From Duganella qianjiadongensis (GTDB taxonomy: Bacteria; Pseudomonadota; Gammaproteobacteria; Burkholderiales; Burkholderiaceae_D): DNA of 64,000 bases. The stretch lies in assembly GCF_009857915.1 (NCBI RefSeq), contig NZ_WWCM01000009.1:62001-126000 (forward strand), read 5' to 3'. The translations under genes were made by a program, and so were the position numbers. Each line of letters opens with the position of its first letter. Within the stretch, counting starts at the first letter, position 1. The notes beneath the pieces are model-generated. The model made no database searches. It was not told the origin of the DNA and worked only from the letters and a program-made list of their open reading frames with translations. This document shows, piece by piece, positions 8,855-19,045 of the stretch.

Positions 8855-9421
8855 TTAGACTTTCGAGGTCTTCGCGACCCATGCTGCATAGGCGTCGATG
8901 ATCTTCTGCAGGAACTGGCGGCTGCTGTCGTTGTTGATTTTGCCGTTGTCGTCGAGCAGTTTGGTAGCGCCGCCGATATAGGCTTCCGGCTGCTGCAGCA
9001 GCGGCATATCGAGGAACACCATGCACTGGCGCAGATGGTGATTGGCGCCGAAGCCGCCCGTTGCGCCGGGCGAGACGCTGACGATGGCAGCCGGTTTGCC
9101 GCTCCAGATGCTGCTGCCATAAGGGCGCGAGCCCACGTCGATGGCGTTCTTCAGGGCGGCGGGCACGGAGCGGTTGTATTCGGGGGTGACGAACAGCACG
9201 CCATCCATGCCGCTCATCTGCTGGCGGAAGGTCTGCCATGCCTGTGGTGCGGTGGCGCCGTTTTCTTCCAGATCCTGATTGTAGAGCGGCAGTTCACCGA
9301 TCTCCACGATCTGCATGGACAGCGTTGCGGGCGCCATGGCCATCAGCTCGTGGGCAAATTTGCGGTTGATGGAATCCTTACGCAGGCTACCCACGATCAC
9401 AGCGATTTTTTTAGCAGACAT
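8855..9421 (-). CDS. NADPH-dependent FMN reductase (ChrR/quinone reductase-like)
   Basis: A soluble flavodoxin-fold oxidoreductase of 188 residues that passes electrons from NAD(P)H through FMN to quinones, chromate or azo compounds; the natural acceptor is not known. GSLRKDSINRKFA is the FMN phosphate-binding loop, and PEYNRSVPAALKNAID is the family signature. SVSPGATGGFGANHHLRQ is the second flavin-contacting region. GAGGAG lies upstream of the ATG at 9421. It is convergent with the metallo-beta-lactamase-like gene across a 63-bp gap that contains two short TTCTAG/TTTTAG-type repeats. Confidence 0.88.
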   Translation of the reverse strand: MSAKKIAVIVGSLRKDSINRKFAHELMAMAPATLSMQIVEIGELPLYNQDLEENGATAPQAWQTFRQQMSGMDGVLFVTPEYNRSVPAALKNAIDVGSRPYGSSIWSGKPAAIVSVSPGATGGFGANHHLRQCMVFLDMPLLQQPEAYIGGATKLLDDNGKINNDSSRQFLQKIIDAYAAWVAKTSKV

Positions 9422-9485
9422 GGCAACTCCTCGAAGTGTGGAAGGGAGCCCACATAGTAGCGCAAACTGCGCGGGCAGGCCGGAC

Positions 9486-9521
9486 GCAAAAAAACCACGC
9501 CGCGTTGCCGGGGCGTGGTTT
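9486..9521 (-). terminator. Rho-independent terminator of the S46 peptidase gene
   Basis: AAACCACGCC (9492-9501) pairs with GGCGTGGTTT (9512-9521). Read leftward, the stem is followed by a run of seven T, placed just after the peptidase stop at 9540. Confidence 0.85.
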
Positions 9522-9539
9522 GGGGGAAGTGCATCAGGC

Positions 9540-11696
9540 TTATTCTGCGTTCATTTCTTTGAGCAGATTGTCAGCGTGATCCACGTGCTTCATGTTCCAC
9601 AGGATGTAGCGCAGGTCCACCTGAATGTCGCGGGTGTTGGCCTTGTTGAAGTCCCAGTCGGAGATGATGGAGTCCAGCGTGCCGTCGAAGGCCAGACCGA
9701 TCCACTCGCCCTTGGCGTTCAGCGCAGCCGAACCGGAGTTGCCGCCGGTGATGTCGAGCGTGGCCAGATAGGCGACCGGCACCGATTTCAGGATAGGGTC
9801 GACGTATTTGCCGAAGTCCCTGGCCTTGATGGCAGCCAGCTGGGCTTGCGGTGCATTGAACTCGCCCTGACCGGTGGCTTTGGCGGCGACGCCGTTGACG
9901 GTGGTGAAGGCGGTCCAGGTGGTGCCGTCGGCGCCGTGGTCACGGCCGGCGATTTTGCCGAAGGTGACGCGCAGGGTGCTGTTTGCATCCGGATACACGG
10001 CCTGACCTTTGCTCTGCATGAAGGCGATCTTGGCTTTCATGTAGTTGGCATAAGCCTGCTGCAGTTTGCCGCCCAGTTCTTCTTCGTCCGCCTCTTCTTT
10101 CATGCCCGGCTCGTACAGGGCCACGGCAGCCTGAATGAAGCTGTCGTTGCTGGCTTTGAACTCGGCCGGGGTTTTGCCTATCCAGCTGCTGCGTTCGGCG
10201 GCGTCGCCGAGTTTGCTGCCGGCGTAGAGTTTTTCCAGCGCGGCTTGCAGTTCGGCCTTGCTCATGCCGTCCTTGATGCCGATGGCGGCGTCGAAGGCGG
10301 CATTGCGTTCTGCCGCTGGCTGGGCGGCGTATTTGCTCAGGCTATTGATCACCAGTGCCTGATCGACCTTCTCGTCGTAGTTACGCACCAGCGCTGCCAC
10401 CGACGCTTTGATACGCGGCACATCGCGCACCTGATAGCCGACTTTGCGCTCGGCGTCCGGCTTGGTGTTCTCGTTGGCCAGACGGTACAGCATGCGTGCG
10501 GTGTTCAGCAGGCGTGGCTTGGACGAGGACAGGAAGTAATCGCGTTTGGTTTCGGCGTCGCGCTGGGCGATCAGCTTTTCTACCAGCTCGATGTCGCCCG
10601 CATATTCGGCCTTGCGTGCAGGGTTGGCGTTAATCCAGTTTTTCAGCGCTTCGTGCTCGGCGGTTTTACGCTTGAGCATATCGCTGCCGGCGTAGGAGTC
10701 CAGCATGCCCTGACGGTTCTTGTAGTAGTTGTTGATGCTGGCTACCTGCGAAGCGTATTTGAGGGCGGTGTCCTTGTTGTCCTTGGTGGTGTCGGCGATG
10801 ATGGCCAGACTCTCCGCCGACGATTTTACAAACGCCGGATAGCTCCAGTCGAAGGTGAACGCCACTTCCGATGGCAGGCGGTGGCGGTTGGTGCGGCCGG
10901 GGTAGCCCAGTACCATCACGAAGTCGCCTTCCTTGCTGCCTTTCTTGGCCAGTTTCAGGTAGTGCTGCGGGATGTAGGGAACGTTGTCCTTGCTGTAGTC
11001 GGCCGCTTTGCCATCCTTGCTGACGTAGGCGCGGTAGAAGCCATAGTCGCCCGTGTGGCGTGGCCACATCCAGTTATCGGTGTCGCCGCCGAATTTGCCC
11101 ACGCCGGCTGGCGGTGCATGGACCAGACGCACGTCGCGGATTTCCAGCTGTTTGATCAGATAGTATTCCAGACCGCCGTAGTAGGACGAGACGGTGCAGC
11201 GGTGGCCGGCATCCTGTTCGCAGGCTGCCTGTATCGCTTTGATGTTCTTTTCGATTGCATCGCTACGCTTCTTGCCGCTCAGTTTGGCGACCTCGGCAGT
11301 TACCACTTGCTTGCTCACATTGGTCACGGCTTTGGTGACGAAAATGCGGCTGCCCGGTGCGGCCGGCAGTTCTTCCCCCAGATTGTGGGCGAGGAAGCCG
11401 TTAGCCAGCAGATCGCGCTCCGGCGTGGAGTTGTGTGCCACGCTGCCGTACACGCAGTGGTGGTTGGTGGCTACCAGACCTTGCGGCGAAACGAAGGAAG
11501 CCGAGCAGCCGCCCAGGCTGACGATGGCGCCCATGGGGAATTCGGTCAGTTTGGTCAGGGTGGCGGGATCGAGTTTCAGGCCGGCGGCTTTGAGTTGCTT
11601 GGCTACTTGTGGCAGCTGTTGCGGCATCCACATGCCTTCGTCGGCATGGGCTGCGCTTGCGCTCAGGATGGCAAGCGCGATCAGGGTCTTTTGCAT
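9540..11696 (-). CDS. S46 family dipeptidyl-peptidase (DPP7 type)
   Basis: A secreted or periplasmic serine exopeptidase of 718 residues that removes dipeptides from peptide N-termini. A signal peptide ends near residue 18 (ASAAHA). The chymotrypsin-type triad shows His80 in TNHHC and Ser654 in GGNSGS. The residue 18 positions after that Ser, which from memory is Gly in hydrophobic-preferring DPP7 and Arg in acid-preferring DPP11, is Gly here (FDG), so hydrophobic P1 preference is inferred. It is a single-gene unit with its own promoter and terminator. The Oxalobacteraceae-like host probably uses it in protein scavenging. Confidence 0.9.
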   Translation of the reverse strand: MQKTLIALAILSASAAHADEGMWMPQQLPQVAKQLKAAGLKLDPATLTKLTEFPMGAIVSLGGCSASFVSPQGLVATNHHCVYGSVAHNSTPERDLLANGFLAHNLGEELPAAPGSRIFVTKAVTNVSKQVVTAEVAKLSGKKRSDAIEKNIKAIQAACEQDAGHRCTVSSYYGGLEYYLIKQLEIRDVRLVHAPPAGVGKFGGDTDNWMWPRHTGDYGFYRAYVSKDGKAADYSKDNVPYIPQHYLKLAKKGSKEGDFVMVLGYPGRTNRHRLPSEVAFTFDWSYPAFVKSSAESLAIIADTTKDNKDTALKYASQVASINNYYKNRQGMLDSYAGSDMLKRKTAEHEALKNWINANPARKAEYAGDIELVEKLIAQRDAETKRDYFLSSSKPRLLNTARMLYRLANENTKPDAERKVGYQVRDVPRIKASVAALVRNYDEKVDQALVINSLSKYAAQPAAERNAAFDAAIGIKDGMSKAELQAALEKLYAGSKLGDAAERSSWIGKTPAEFKASNDSFIQAAVALYEPGMKEEADEEELGGKLQQAYANYMKAKIAFMQSKGQAVYPDANSTLRVTFGKIAGRDHGADGTTWTAFTTVNGVAAKATGQGEFNAPQAQLAAIKARDFGKYVDPILKSVPVAYLATLDITGGNSGSAALNAKGEWIGLAFDGTLDSIISDWDFNKANTRDIQVDLRYILWNMKHVDHADNLLKEMNAE

Positions 11697-11737
11697 TTTT
11701 ATCGGATCCTAAAGGGGATAGAGGGCACAACGGCGCG

Positions 11738-11743
11738 AGTATA
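11738..11743 (-). promoter_or_regulatory. Probable -10 box of the S46 peptidase gene
   Basis: On the minus strand the sequence reads TGCTATACT, an extended -10 element (TGn-TATACT), about 42 bp before the start codon at 11696. No good -35 box is visible at 17 bp. Confidence 0.5.
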
Positions 11744-11794
11744 GCAAAATCGCTAATCCGTGAAATACATAGCAGTGTTGATTTTTTGTAACAA

Positions 11795-11843
11795 CAAAAA
11801 AGGGCAGGGCACGCGCAGTCTGCACTGCGGCGTGGCCTGCCCT
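11795..11843 (-). terminator. Rho-independent terminator of the b561-YceI operon
   Basis: AGGGCAGG (11801-11808) pairs with CCTGCCCT (11836-11843); GCACGC/GCGTGG extends the stem imperfectly. Leftward the stem is followed by TTTTTTG. It lies 20 bp after the stop of the last YceI gene. Confidence 0.8.
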
Positions 11844-11862
11844 GTGGCTGGTGGTACCCTGA

Positions 11863-12429
11863 TTAGTCGGCTTTGATGGCCTCGATCTGGATGGCCAGAC
11901 GCACTTCCGGCGCAAAGGCCGGAGTGCCGTAGTTCAGACCGAAGTCGGTGCGTTTGAATTCGGCGGTGGCGTTGGCGCCGCAGACTTCACGCTTGTAGCG
12001 CGGGTGCATGATGCACTTGAAGCGGTCCACCGTCAGGCTGACCGGCTTGGTCACGCCCAGCATGGTCAGTTCGCCTTCCACGCCTACCAGCTGCTCGCCG
12101 TCGAACTTGAAGTGCTTGCTCTTGTAGCTAATGGTTGGGAATTTCTCGATGTTGAACATGTCCGCGCCTTTGGCGTGGGTGTTCATTTTCTCGAAACCGA
12201 AGTCGATCGAATCGGCCTGGATGGTGACATCGAGTGTGCCGGTTTTGGCGGCGCGGTCCATGGTCACGGTGCCGCTGGTCTTGTCGAATTTACCGCGCCA
12301 CATGGACAGGCCCATGTGATCTGCTTCGAAGCTCGGATAGGTGTGCGAGGGATCGATGTTGTAGCTTGCCGCGATGGCCGAAGTGGCCGAAGCTGCCAGC
12401 AGGGTCGCGATAATGATCTGTTTCTTCAT
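11863..12429 (-). CDS. YceI family periplasmic lipid-binding protein (second copy)
   Basis: A 188-residue lipocalin-like beta-barrel of the YceI family, which binds polyisoprenoids such as quinone side chains. The signal peptide MKKQIIIATLLAASATSAIA is followed by YNIDPSHTYPSFEADHMGLS, the family's opening motif. AGGAGA lies before the ATG. It is the last gene of a three-gene leftward operon with another YceI gene and a cytochrome b561, a combination that suggests a role in quinone or respiratory-chain maintenance; that role is inferred. It contains Cys residues near the C-terminal third (CIMHP and EVCGAN) that may form a disulfide. Confidence 0.9.
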   Translation of the reverse strand: MKKQIIIATLLAASATSAIAASYNIDPSHTYPSFEADHMGLSMWRGKFDKTSGTVTMDRAAKTGTLDVTIQADSIDFGFEKMNTHAKGADMFNIEKFPTISYKSKHFKFDGEQLVGVEGELTMLGVTKPVSLTVDRFKCIMHPRYKREVCGANATAEFKRTDFGLNYGTPAFAPEVRLAIQIEAIKAD

Positions 12430-12450
12430 GCAGTAAGTCTCCTAGTGGGT

Positions 12451-13002
12451 TTATTGCGCAGTGACGTGGAATTTGATGGTGACATCGTCGGCGACCATGC
12501 TGGTGTCTTTCCATTCGCCTTCGCCGATGTTGTAGCTCAGGCGTTTGATAGGCAGCGCACCTTCGAAGATCTGTTTGCCGCCTTCGGTCTTGACGGTGAG
12601 CGGGAAGGTCACATCGGCCGTTTTACCTTTGATGGTCAGCTTGCCCGTGACATTGAGCTTGCCGGCACCGGCGCTCTTGATGGCGGTGGAGACGAAGCTG
12701 GCTTTGGGGAACTGGGCCGCGTTAAACCATTCTTTCTTGGTCACTTCCTTGTTGTACTCGGGATCGCCCAGATCGAAACTGGCGATAGTGATTTCCACGC
12801 TGGCCTTGGCAGCATCAGGCTTGGCAGCGTCGTAGTCGATGCTTGCGCTGAACTGCTTGAACTTGGCCTCGATAGGCACGTTCATCTGCTTGAAGGTGGC
12901 GCTGACGGTCGATTTGGCCGGATCAGTTTTCAGCGCGGCGGCGCTGGCGGCGAGAGTGATGCCCAGCAGCGTAACGAGGGCGATTTTAGGCAGGGTTTTC
13001 AT
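12451..13002 (-). CDS. YceI family periplasmic lipid-binding protein (first copy)
   Basis: A 183-residue YceI-family protein with a signal peptide ending near ASAAA. The mature part begins LKTDPAKSTVSATFKQMNVP and carries alternating beta-strands such as ASVEITIASFDLGDPEYNKE. It diverges strongly from the neighbouring YceI copy 21 bp downstream: it lacks the His-rich opening and the paired Cys, so the two probably bind different ligands. GGAG precedes the ATG. It lies 27 bp after the cytochrome b561 gene. Confidence 0.9.
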   Translation of the reverse strand: MKTLPKIALVTLLGITLAASAAALKTDPAKSTVSATFKQMNVPIEAKFKQFSASIDYDAAKPDAAKASVEITIASFDLGDPEYNKEVTKKEWFNAAQFPKASFVSTAIKSAGAGKLNVTGKLTIKGKTADVTFPLTVKTEGGKQIFEGALPIKRLSYNIGEGEWKDTSMVADDVTIKFHVTAQ

Positions 13003-13029
13003 GGGAGGCTCCGTGGTCAGTATCTAGGG

Positions 13030-13551
13030 TTAGGGCAGCATGCGTTTGAGCGTGGCGTCGCGGTCGATGAGATGATGCTTGATGGCGGCCAGTGCGTGCG
13101 CTGCCACAGCGCCTGCCATCGTCATGGTCAGAACATAGTGAACGGTCTTTAAAACGGGCTTAAGTGCCGGATCGGGACCGATCACGGCGGGCATCTGGAA
13201 CAGGCCCAGATATACCACGGGCACGCCCGCTGCGTAACTGTACAGATAGCCGGAAACAGGCACGGCAAACATCAGCAGATACAGCAGGTGGTGCATGCCT
13301 TCGGCCGCCACATGCTGCCAGCGCGGCATGGGCAGCGCGGCCGGCGGTTTATTCGACAAGCGCCAGAGCAGGCGGATGGCGGCCAGACCCAGCACCGTCA
13401 CGCCCAGCCATTTATGCCAGGAGAAGTATTTGAGCTTGGTGGGGGTAAAGCCGGGAATATCGACCATGGTCACGCCGAGGCAGAAGGCGGCGATGATCAG
13501 TAGCGCGATCAGCCAGTGCAGGGCGATGGCCGTTTTGGTGTAGCGTTGCAT
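13030..13551 (-). CDS. Cytochrome b561 family protein
   Basis: A four-helix inner-membrane haem b protein of 173 residues that moves electrons between quinone and periplasmic partners or superoxide. Candidate haem-ligand His residues lie in helix 1 (ALHWLIALL), helix 2 (SWHKWLGV), helix 3 (MHHLLYLLMF) and helix 4 (VHYVLTMTMAGAVAAHAL). As first gene of the operon with two YceI genes it follows a common proteobacterial arrangement (YceI-YceJ). The promoter should lie in 13552-13622, where I see no certain boxes. Confidence 0.9.
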   Translation of the reverse strand: MQRYTKTAIALHWLIALLIIAAFCLGVTMVDIPGFTPTKLKYFSWHKWLGVTVLGLAAIRLLWRLSNKPPAALPMPRWQHVAAEGMHHLLYLLMFAVPVSGYLYSYAAGVPVVYLGLFQMPAVIGPDPALKPVLKTVHYVLTMTMAGAVAAHALAAIKHHLIDRDATLKRMLP

Positions 13552-13622
13552 AACAGTTGCTCCGGAAAATAGTACGTGTTAGGACTAATATACCAAAGAA
13601 ATGCGCAGCGTGCAGAGCCCAT

Positions 13623-13655
13623 GAAAAAAGCCCCCGCAACGGTGGTCGCGGGGGC
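13623..13655 (-). terminator. Rho-independent terminator of purB
   Basis: AGCCCCCGC (13629-13637) pairs with GCGGGGGCT (13647-13655). Read leftward it is followed by six T. It lies 56 bp past the purB stop. Confidence 0.85.
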
Positions 13656-13710
13656 TAGTGTATAGCAAGTTGTTGTCGTACTTGCTAGAAGGCTACTTTT
13701 ATCGGCGCGA

Positions 13711-15093
<1,383 letters not shown>

Positions 15094-15197
15094 CTAGGAG
15101 GCGGGGGGGTTAAGATAACAACAATGCATACAGCGCGGAAATGCGCAAAACGTGATTTTACCATTGGCCGCCGCTCATCCCGTCGATCCGCCGATGT

Positions 15198-15203
15198 TAT
15201 ACT
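15198..15203 (+). promoter_or_regulatory. Possible -10 box for the GST-LacI transcript
   Basis: TGTTATACT is an extended -10 element 29 bp before the GST start codon. No -35 box of quality is visible. Confidence 0.4.
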
Positions 15204-15231
15204 GAAGTCTGATCGACCACTTTAAGCATTT

Positions 15232-15843
15232 ATGAAACTCATCGGTTCCCTCGCCAGTCCTTATGTGCGCAAAGTACGCGTAGTGCTGGCAGAAAAAAAG
15301 CTGGATTATCAGTTCGTGCTGGAAAACGTGTGGGCTGCCGACACGACCATCGATCAACTCAATCCGCTGGGCAAAGTGCCTAGCCTGATCATGGAAGATG
15401 GCGATGTCCTGATCGATTCGCGCGTGATGGTGGAATATCTCGATACCCTGACGCCGGTCTGCAAGCTGCTGCCGCCCAACGGGCGCGAGCGGGCCGACAT
15501 CAAGTGCTGGGAAGCGCTGGCCGATGGCGTGCTCGATGCGGCCATACTGGTGCGGCTGGAACGCACCCAGCGTCCGCCCGAGCTGCAGAGCGAGCAGTGG
15601 ATAGAGCGCCAGATGCGCAAAGTGCACAAGGGGCTGGAAGTGGTCGCCGCGCGGCTGGGCGAATCGCCTTATTGCGCCGGCATCCATTATTCGCTGGCGG
15701 ACGTGGCGGTGGGCTGTATGCTGGGCTGGCTCAGCTTCCGTTTCCCTGAAATCGACTGGCGCGGCAGCCATCCGAATCTGGCGCGCCTGTACGATAAACT
15801 GTCCGAACGCCAGTCTTTCAAGGATACGATACCGCAAGCCTAA
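15232..15843 (+). CDS. Glutathione S-transferase family protein (YibF-like)
   Basis: A 203-residue GST with a thioredoxin-fold N-terminal domain (MKLIGSLASPYVRKVRVVLA, then NPLGKVPSLI with the cis-Pro that contacts glutathione, then DSRVMVEYLD) and a helical C-terminal domain. It resembles E. coli YibF. The substrate is unknown. Its stop is one base before the start of the LacI regulator, so the two are cotranscribed, though a functional link with the sugar genes is not evident. Confidence 0.88.
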   Translation: MKLIGSLASPYVRKVRVVLAEKKLDYQFVLENVWAADTTIDQLNPLGKVPSLIMEDGDVLIDSRVMVEYLDTLTPVCKLLPPNGRERADIKCWEALADGVLDAAILVRLERTQRPPELQSEQWIERQMRKVHKGLEVVAARLGESPYCAGIHYSLADVAVGCMLGWLSFRFPEIDWRGSHPNLARLYDKLSERQSFKDTIPQA

Positions 15844-15844
15844 G

Positions 15845-16897
15845 ATGAGTGCCAACACGCCACCTGACAATTCCTCCACGCCTACCCAGCAGCGCCTGCA
15901 GATGGCCGATATCGCCCGGCTGGCCGGCGTGTCGACGTCCACCGTGTCGCGGGCGCTGGCCGGCAGCAAGCTGGTCAACGAGGAAACCCGCACCCGCATC
16001 ATGGAGCTGGCGCGTTCGCTCAAGTACACCATCAATATCGGTGCGCAGAACCTGCGCCTGAAGCAGAACCGCACCATCGGTGTGGTGATCCCTTACGATT
16101 CGGCCACGCGCCAGCATCTGTCCGACCCGTTCTTCCTGTCCATGCTGGGCAGTCTGGCCGATGCGCTGACGGAGCAGGGCTTCGATATGCTGGTGTCGCG
16201 CGTCGATGCGGAGGAACTCGATGCGGCCGCTGCGCCGTTCGATACGGGCCGGGTCAGCGGCATCGTGCTGATCGGCCAGTGGCGCCATCATGACCAGCTG
16301 AACCAGCTGGCGGCACGCCATGTGCCCATCGTGGTGTGGGGTGCGCAATTGCCGCAGCAGCTGTATTGCACCGTGGGAGGCGACAATGTCTCTGGCGGCG
16401 ATCTGGCAGCGACCCATTTGCTGCAGCAGGGGCGCCAGCGTATCGCCTTCTTCGGCGACATCAATCTGCCCGAGGTGGCGCTGCGCTACGAAGGCTATTG
16501 CCGTGCGTTGCAGCGGGCCGGTCTGGCCGTCGATCCGGCCTTGCAGGTGTCAGTGGCCTTCCTGCCCGATAGCGGCCGCCAGGCTGTACAGGAACTGATG
16601 CGGCGCGATGTGCGCTTTGATGCGATCTTTGCCGGCAGCGACTTGCTGGCCATGACGGCCATTAATACCCTGCGCACGCTGGGGCTCGATGTGCCGCGCC
16701 AGATTGCCGTGGTGGGTTATGACGACATCGAACTGTCGAGCTACTTCCATCCGCCTTTGTCGACCATACGCCAGCCTATCCGCGCAGCAGGGCGGGCGCT
16801 GGTGGCTGCCCTGCTGGAACTGATCGAAGGCCGTCCTGCGCCATCGATGCAGTTGCCGACCCAGCTGATGGTGCGGGAAAGCAGCAACTGCGTCTGA
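15845..16897 (+). CDS. LacI-family regulator next to the sucrose genes
   Basis: A 350-residue repressor-type protein. The N-terminal helix-turn-helix reads MADIARLAGVSTSTVSRALA, followed by the hinge helix region and a periplasmic-binding-protein-like effector domain ending in the usual VVGYDDIELSSYFHPPLSTI. It lies 290 bp upstream of the amylosucrase gene and the perfect operator at 17024-17039, so it is the best candidate to control the sucrose genes and probably the wider set of identical operators. The inducer is not readable; sucrose, fructose or raffinose are plausible. There is no ribosome binding site between it and the GST stop, so translation is probably coupled. Confidence 0.9.
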   Translation: MSANTPPDNSSTPTQQRLQMADIARLAGVSTSTVSRALAGSKLVNEETRTRIMELARSLKYTINIGAQNLRLKQNRTIGVVIPYDSATRQHLSDPFFLSMLGSLADALTEQGFDMLVSRVDAEELDAAAAPFDTGRVSGIVLIGQWRHHDQLNQLAARHVPIVVWGAQLPQQLYCTVGGDNVSGGDLAATHLLQQGRQRIAFFGDINLPEVALRYEGYCRALQRAGLAVDPALQVSVAFLPDSGRQAVQELMRRDVRFDAIFAGSDLLAMTAINTLRTLGLDVPRQIAVVGYDDIELSSYFHPPLSTIRQPIRAAGRALVAALLELIEGRPAPSMQLPTQLMVRESSNCV

Positions 16898-17023
16898 CCC
16901 CGCCCTAGCATCTTTTTTTGCTGCTGCGCAACACAGACAGCAGCGATTTTTCCCCTGTACCGTCTGGTTTTACCGCTCCTGTTCTCGCGCAACAGGGCGC
17001 CGGATGGCATATTGCATCGCGCA

Positions 17024-17062
17024 ATGCAATCGATTGCATAAATTTTTGTTCGGCTTCATAAT
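17024..17062 (+). promoter_or_regulatory. LacI operator overlapping the amylosucrase promoter
   Basis: ATGCAATCGATTGCAT (17024-17039) is a perfect 16-bp palindrome with the central CG typical of LacI-family sites. Its right half forms a -35 box TTGCAT (17034-17039), 17 bp before CATAAT (17057-17062). An overlapping weaker palindrome, ATTGC-N5-GCAAT, occupies 17011-17025. A bound repressor would cover the -35. Confidence 0.8.
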
Positions 17063-17186
17063 GCAGCAATTGCCTGCCATCAAGGGCAAAGCAACGACAA
17101 CATTGTGAAGACGATCATGGAACTATCTTTGCCCCTCGCATGCCTACCTGCCGCCCGCGGCCACTTCCAACCGGGTGGTTCGAACT

Positions 17187-19040
17187 ATGTCTGCTGAGCT
17201 GATGACAGACCGCCTGCTGGCGGCTTTGCCGGAACATCTGCAAGCCCAGGCGGCGCAACGGCTGGCCGTAGCAGCCCCCACGCTGCAGCGGCTGCTGGCT
17301 GGCCTGTATGGCGGGCGGGCCGACTTCGATAGCTGGTATGGCGCCCTGATGGCCAGTCTGGGGACGCTGTATGCGGCACGCCCTGAGGCCCTGCGGGCGC
17401 TGGATGCCGAGCGTGCGTCCCGGCCGGACTGGTTCCTCAGCCAGCAGATGCTGGGCTATTGCAGCTATGTAAATAACTTCGGCGGCACGCTGGCTGGCGT
17501 GCGCGAACAGATTCCGTATCTGCAGGAACTGGGCGTACGCTACCTGCACCTGCTGCCTTTCCTGCGCGCGCGCGCCGGCGAAAACGATGGCGGCTTTGCC
17601 GTCACCAGTTTCGATGATGTGGAACCGGCGCTGGGTAACAACGCCGATCTGGAAGCGCTGACCATGGCGCTGCGCGGCGCCGGCATCAGCCTGTGCTCGG
17701 ACTTCATCCTGAATCACGTGGCCGACGACCACCTGTGGGCCCAGGCCGCCCGGGCCGGTGATGCCGCTGCGCGGGCGATGTTCCATATCTTCCCCGACCG
17801 CACCATGCCGGACCAGTACGAAGCGACGCTGGGACAGGTCTTCCCGCAGGTGGCACCGGGTAACTTCAGCCATGTGGCGGCTGCTGGCGGCTGGGTCTGG
17901 ACCACCTTCTATCCGTATCAGTGGGACCTCAACTACGCCAATCCGGCAGTGTTTGCGGAAATGGCGCTTGCCCTGCTGCGGCTGGCCAATCGCGGGGTGG
18001 AAGTGTTCCGCCTCGATTCCACTGCCTTCCTGTGGAAGCGCGTGGGTAGCAACAGCATGAACCAGCCGGAAGCGCACCAGTTGCTGCAAGCCCTGCGCGC
18101 CATCGTCGATATCGTCGCACCGGGTGTGCTGCTGAAAGCCGAAGCTATCGTGCCGACGCGCGAACTGCCGGCCTATCTGGGTAGCGCCAGCGCGGCGGAA
18201 TGCCACATCGCCTATCACAGCAGCCTGATGGCGGCGGGCTGGGTGGGGCTGGCCGAACAGAATACCGAAGTGCTGCGCGCCGTGATTGCCAATACGCCGG
18301 AGCTGCCGCCCGCAGCGACATGGCTCAGCTATGTGCGCTGTCATGACGACATAGGCTGGAATGTACTGCGCGCCGAAGCGGGCGCCGATAGTGCAGCGCG
18401 GCTGGCGCGGGTGGCGCGTTTCTTCAGCGGTGCGGAAGGCAGCTATGCACGTGGCGCCGCGTTCCAGAGCAGTGATCCGAATGCCGCTCATGGCAGCAAC
18501 GGCATGGCCGCTGCGCTGACCGGCCTGCAGTCGGCACAGACGGAACAGGAGCGCGAGCTGGCCATGCGCCGCATGCTGCTGCTGCATGGCCTGGCGCTGA
18601 GCTTTGGTGCGCTGCCGGTGCTCTACATGGGGGACGAGCTGGCGATGGAAAACGACGAGAGCTATCTGCAGCGTCCCCAGCATGCGATGGATAGCCGCTG
18701 GCTGCAGCGGCCCCGCTTCGACCGCCAGCGCTGGCTGCAGCGCCACGAAGCTGCTACGCCGGCCGGGCGCATGTATCAGGGGCTGACGGCGCTGGTCAAG
18801 GCACGCCAGACGCGTGCTGCACTGGCGGCGCATGCCCCGCGCACGCTGCTGGCCGATGCGCCGGCTGGCGTGCTGGCGCTGGCACGCGGCGATGGCTTCC
18901 GCGCGCTGATGAACTTCAGCGCCGAAGCTCAAAGCTACCCGCTGGCGGGGCGCTGGACTGACTGCATCAGTGGCGCCATACTGGACGGCACAATAACCCT
19001 GGCGCCATACGCGCTGCACTGGCTGGAACGCGGAGACTAA
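17187..19040 (+). CDS. Amylosucrase (GH13 subfamily 4)
   Basis: Transfers the glucosyl part of sucrose onto an alpha-1,4-glucan and frees fructose. The 617 residues are close to the Neisseria enzyme. Catalytic residues fall where expected: nucleophile Asp277 in FRLDSTAFLWK, acid/base Glu319 in LLKAEAIV, and the transition-state Asp387 in RCHDDIGW. SDFILNHVADD is the first conserved GH13 region. No signal peptide, so it acts in the cytoplasm on sucrose brought in by the permease two genes downstream. The start at 17187 is tentative: an earlier ATG at 17117 is out of frame and the ribosome binding site is weak. It is the first gene of a sucrose operon. Confidence 0.92.
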   Translation: MSAELMTDRLLAALPEHLQAQAAQRLAVAAPTLQRLLAGLYGGRADFDSWYGALMASLGTLYAARPEALRALDAERASRPDWFLSQQMLGYCSYVNNFGGTLAGVREQIPYLQELGVRYLHLLPFLRARAGENDGGFAVTSFDDVEPALGNNADLEALTMALRGAGISLCSDFILNHVADDHLWAQAARAGDAAARAMFHIFPDRTMPDQYEATLGQVFPQVAPGNFSHVAAAGGWVWTTFYPYQWDLNYANPAVFAEMALALLRLANRGVEVFRLDSTAFLWKRVGSNSMNQPEAHQLLQALRAIVDIVAPGVLLKAEAIVPTRELPAYLGSASAAECHIAYHSSLMAAGWVGLAEQNTEVLRAVIANTPELPPAATWLSYVRCHDDIGWNVLRAEAGADSAARLARVARFFSGAEGSYARGAAFQSSDPNAAHGSNGMAAALTGLQSAQTEQERELAMRRMLLLHGLALSFGALPVLYMGDELAMENDESYLQRPQHAMDSRWLQRPRFDRQRWLQRHEAATPAGRMYQGLTALVKARQTRAALAAHAPRTLLADAPAGVLALARGDGFRALMNFSAEAQSYPLAGRWTDCISGAILDGTITLAPYALHWLERGD

Positions 19041-19045
19041 TAACC

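Noticed and set aside
9315-11744. An 809-codon plus-strand frame opposite the S46 peptidase
   Set aside because: It covers the peptidase and its terminator and promoter and lacks recognisable motifs.
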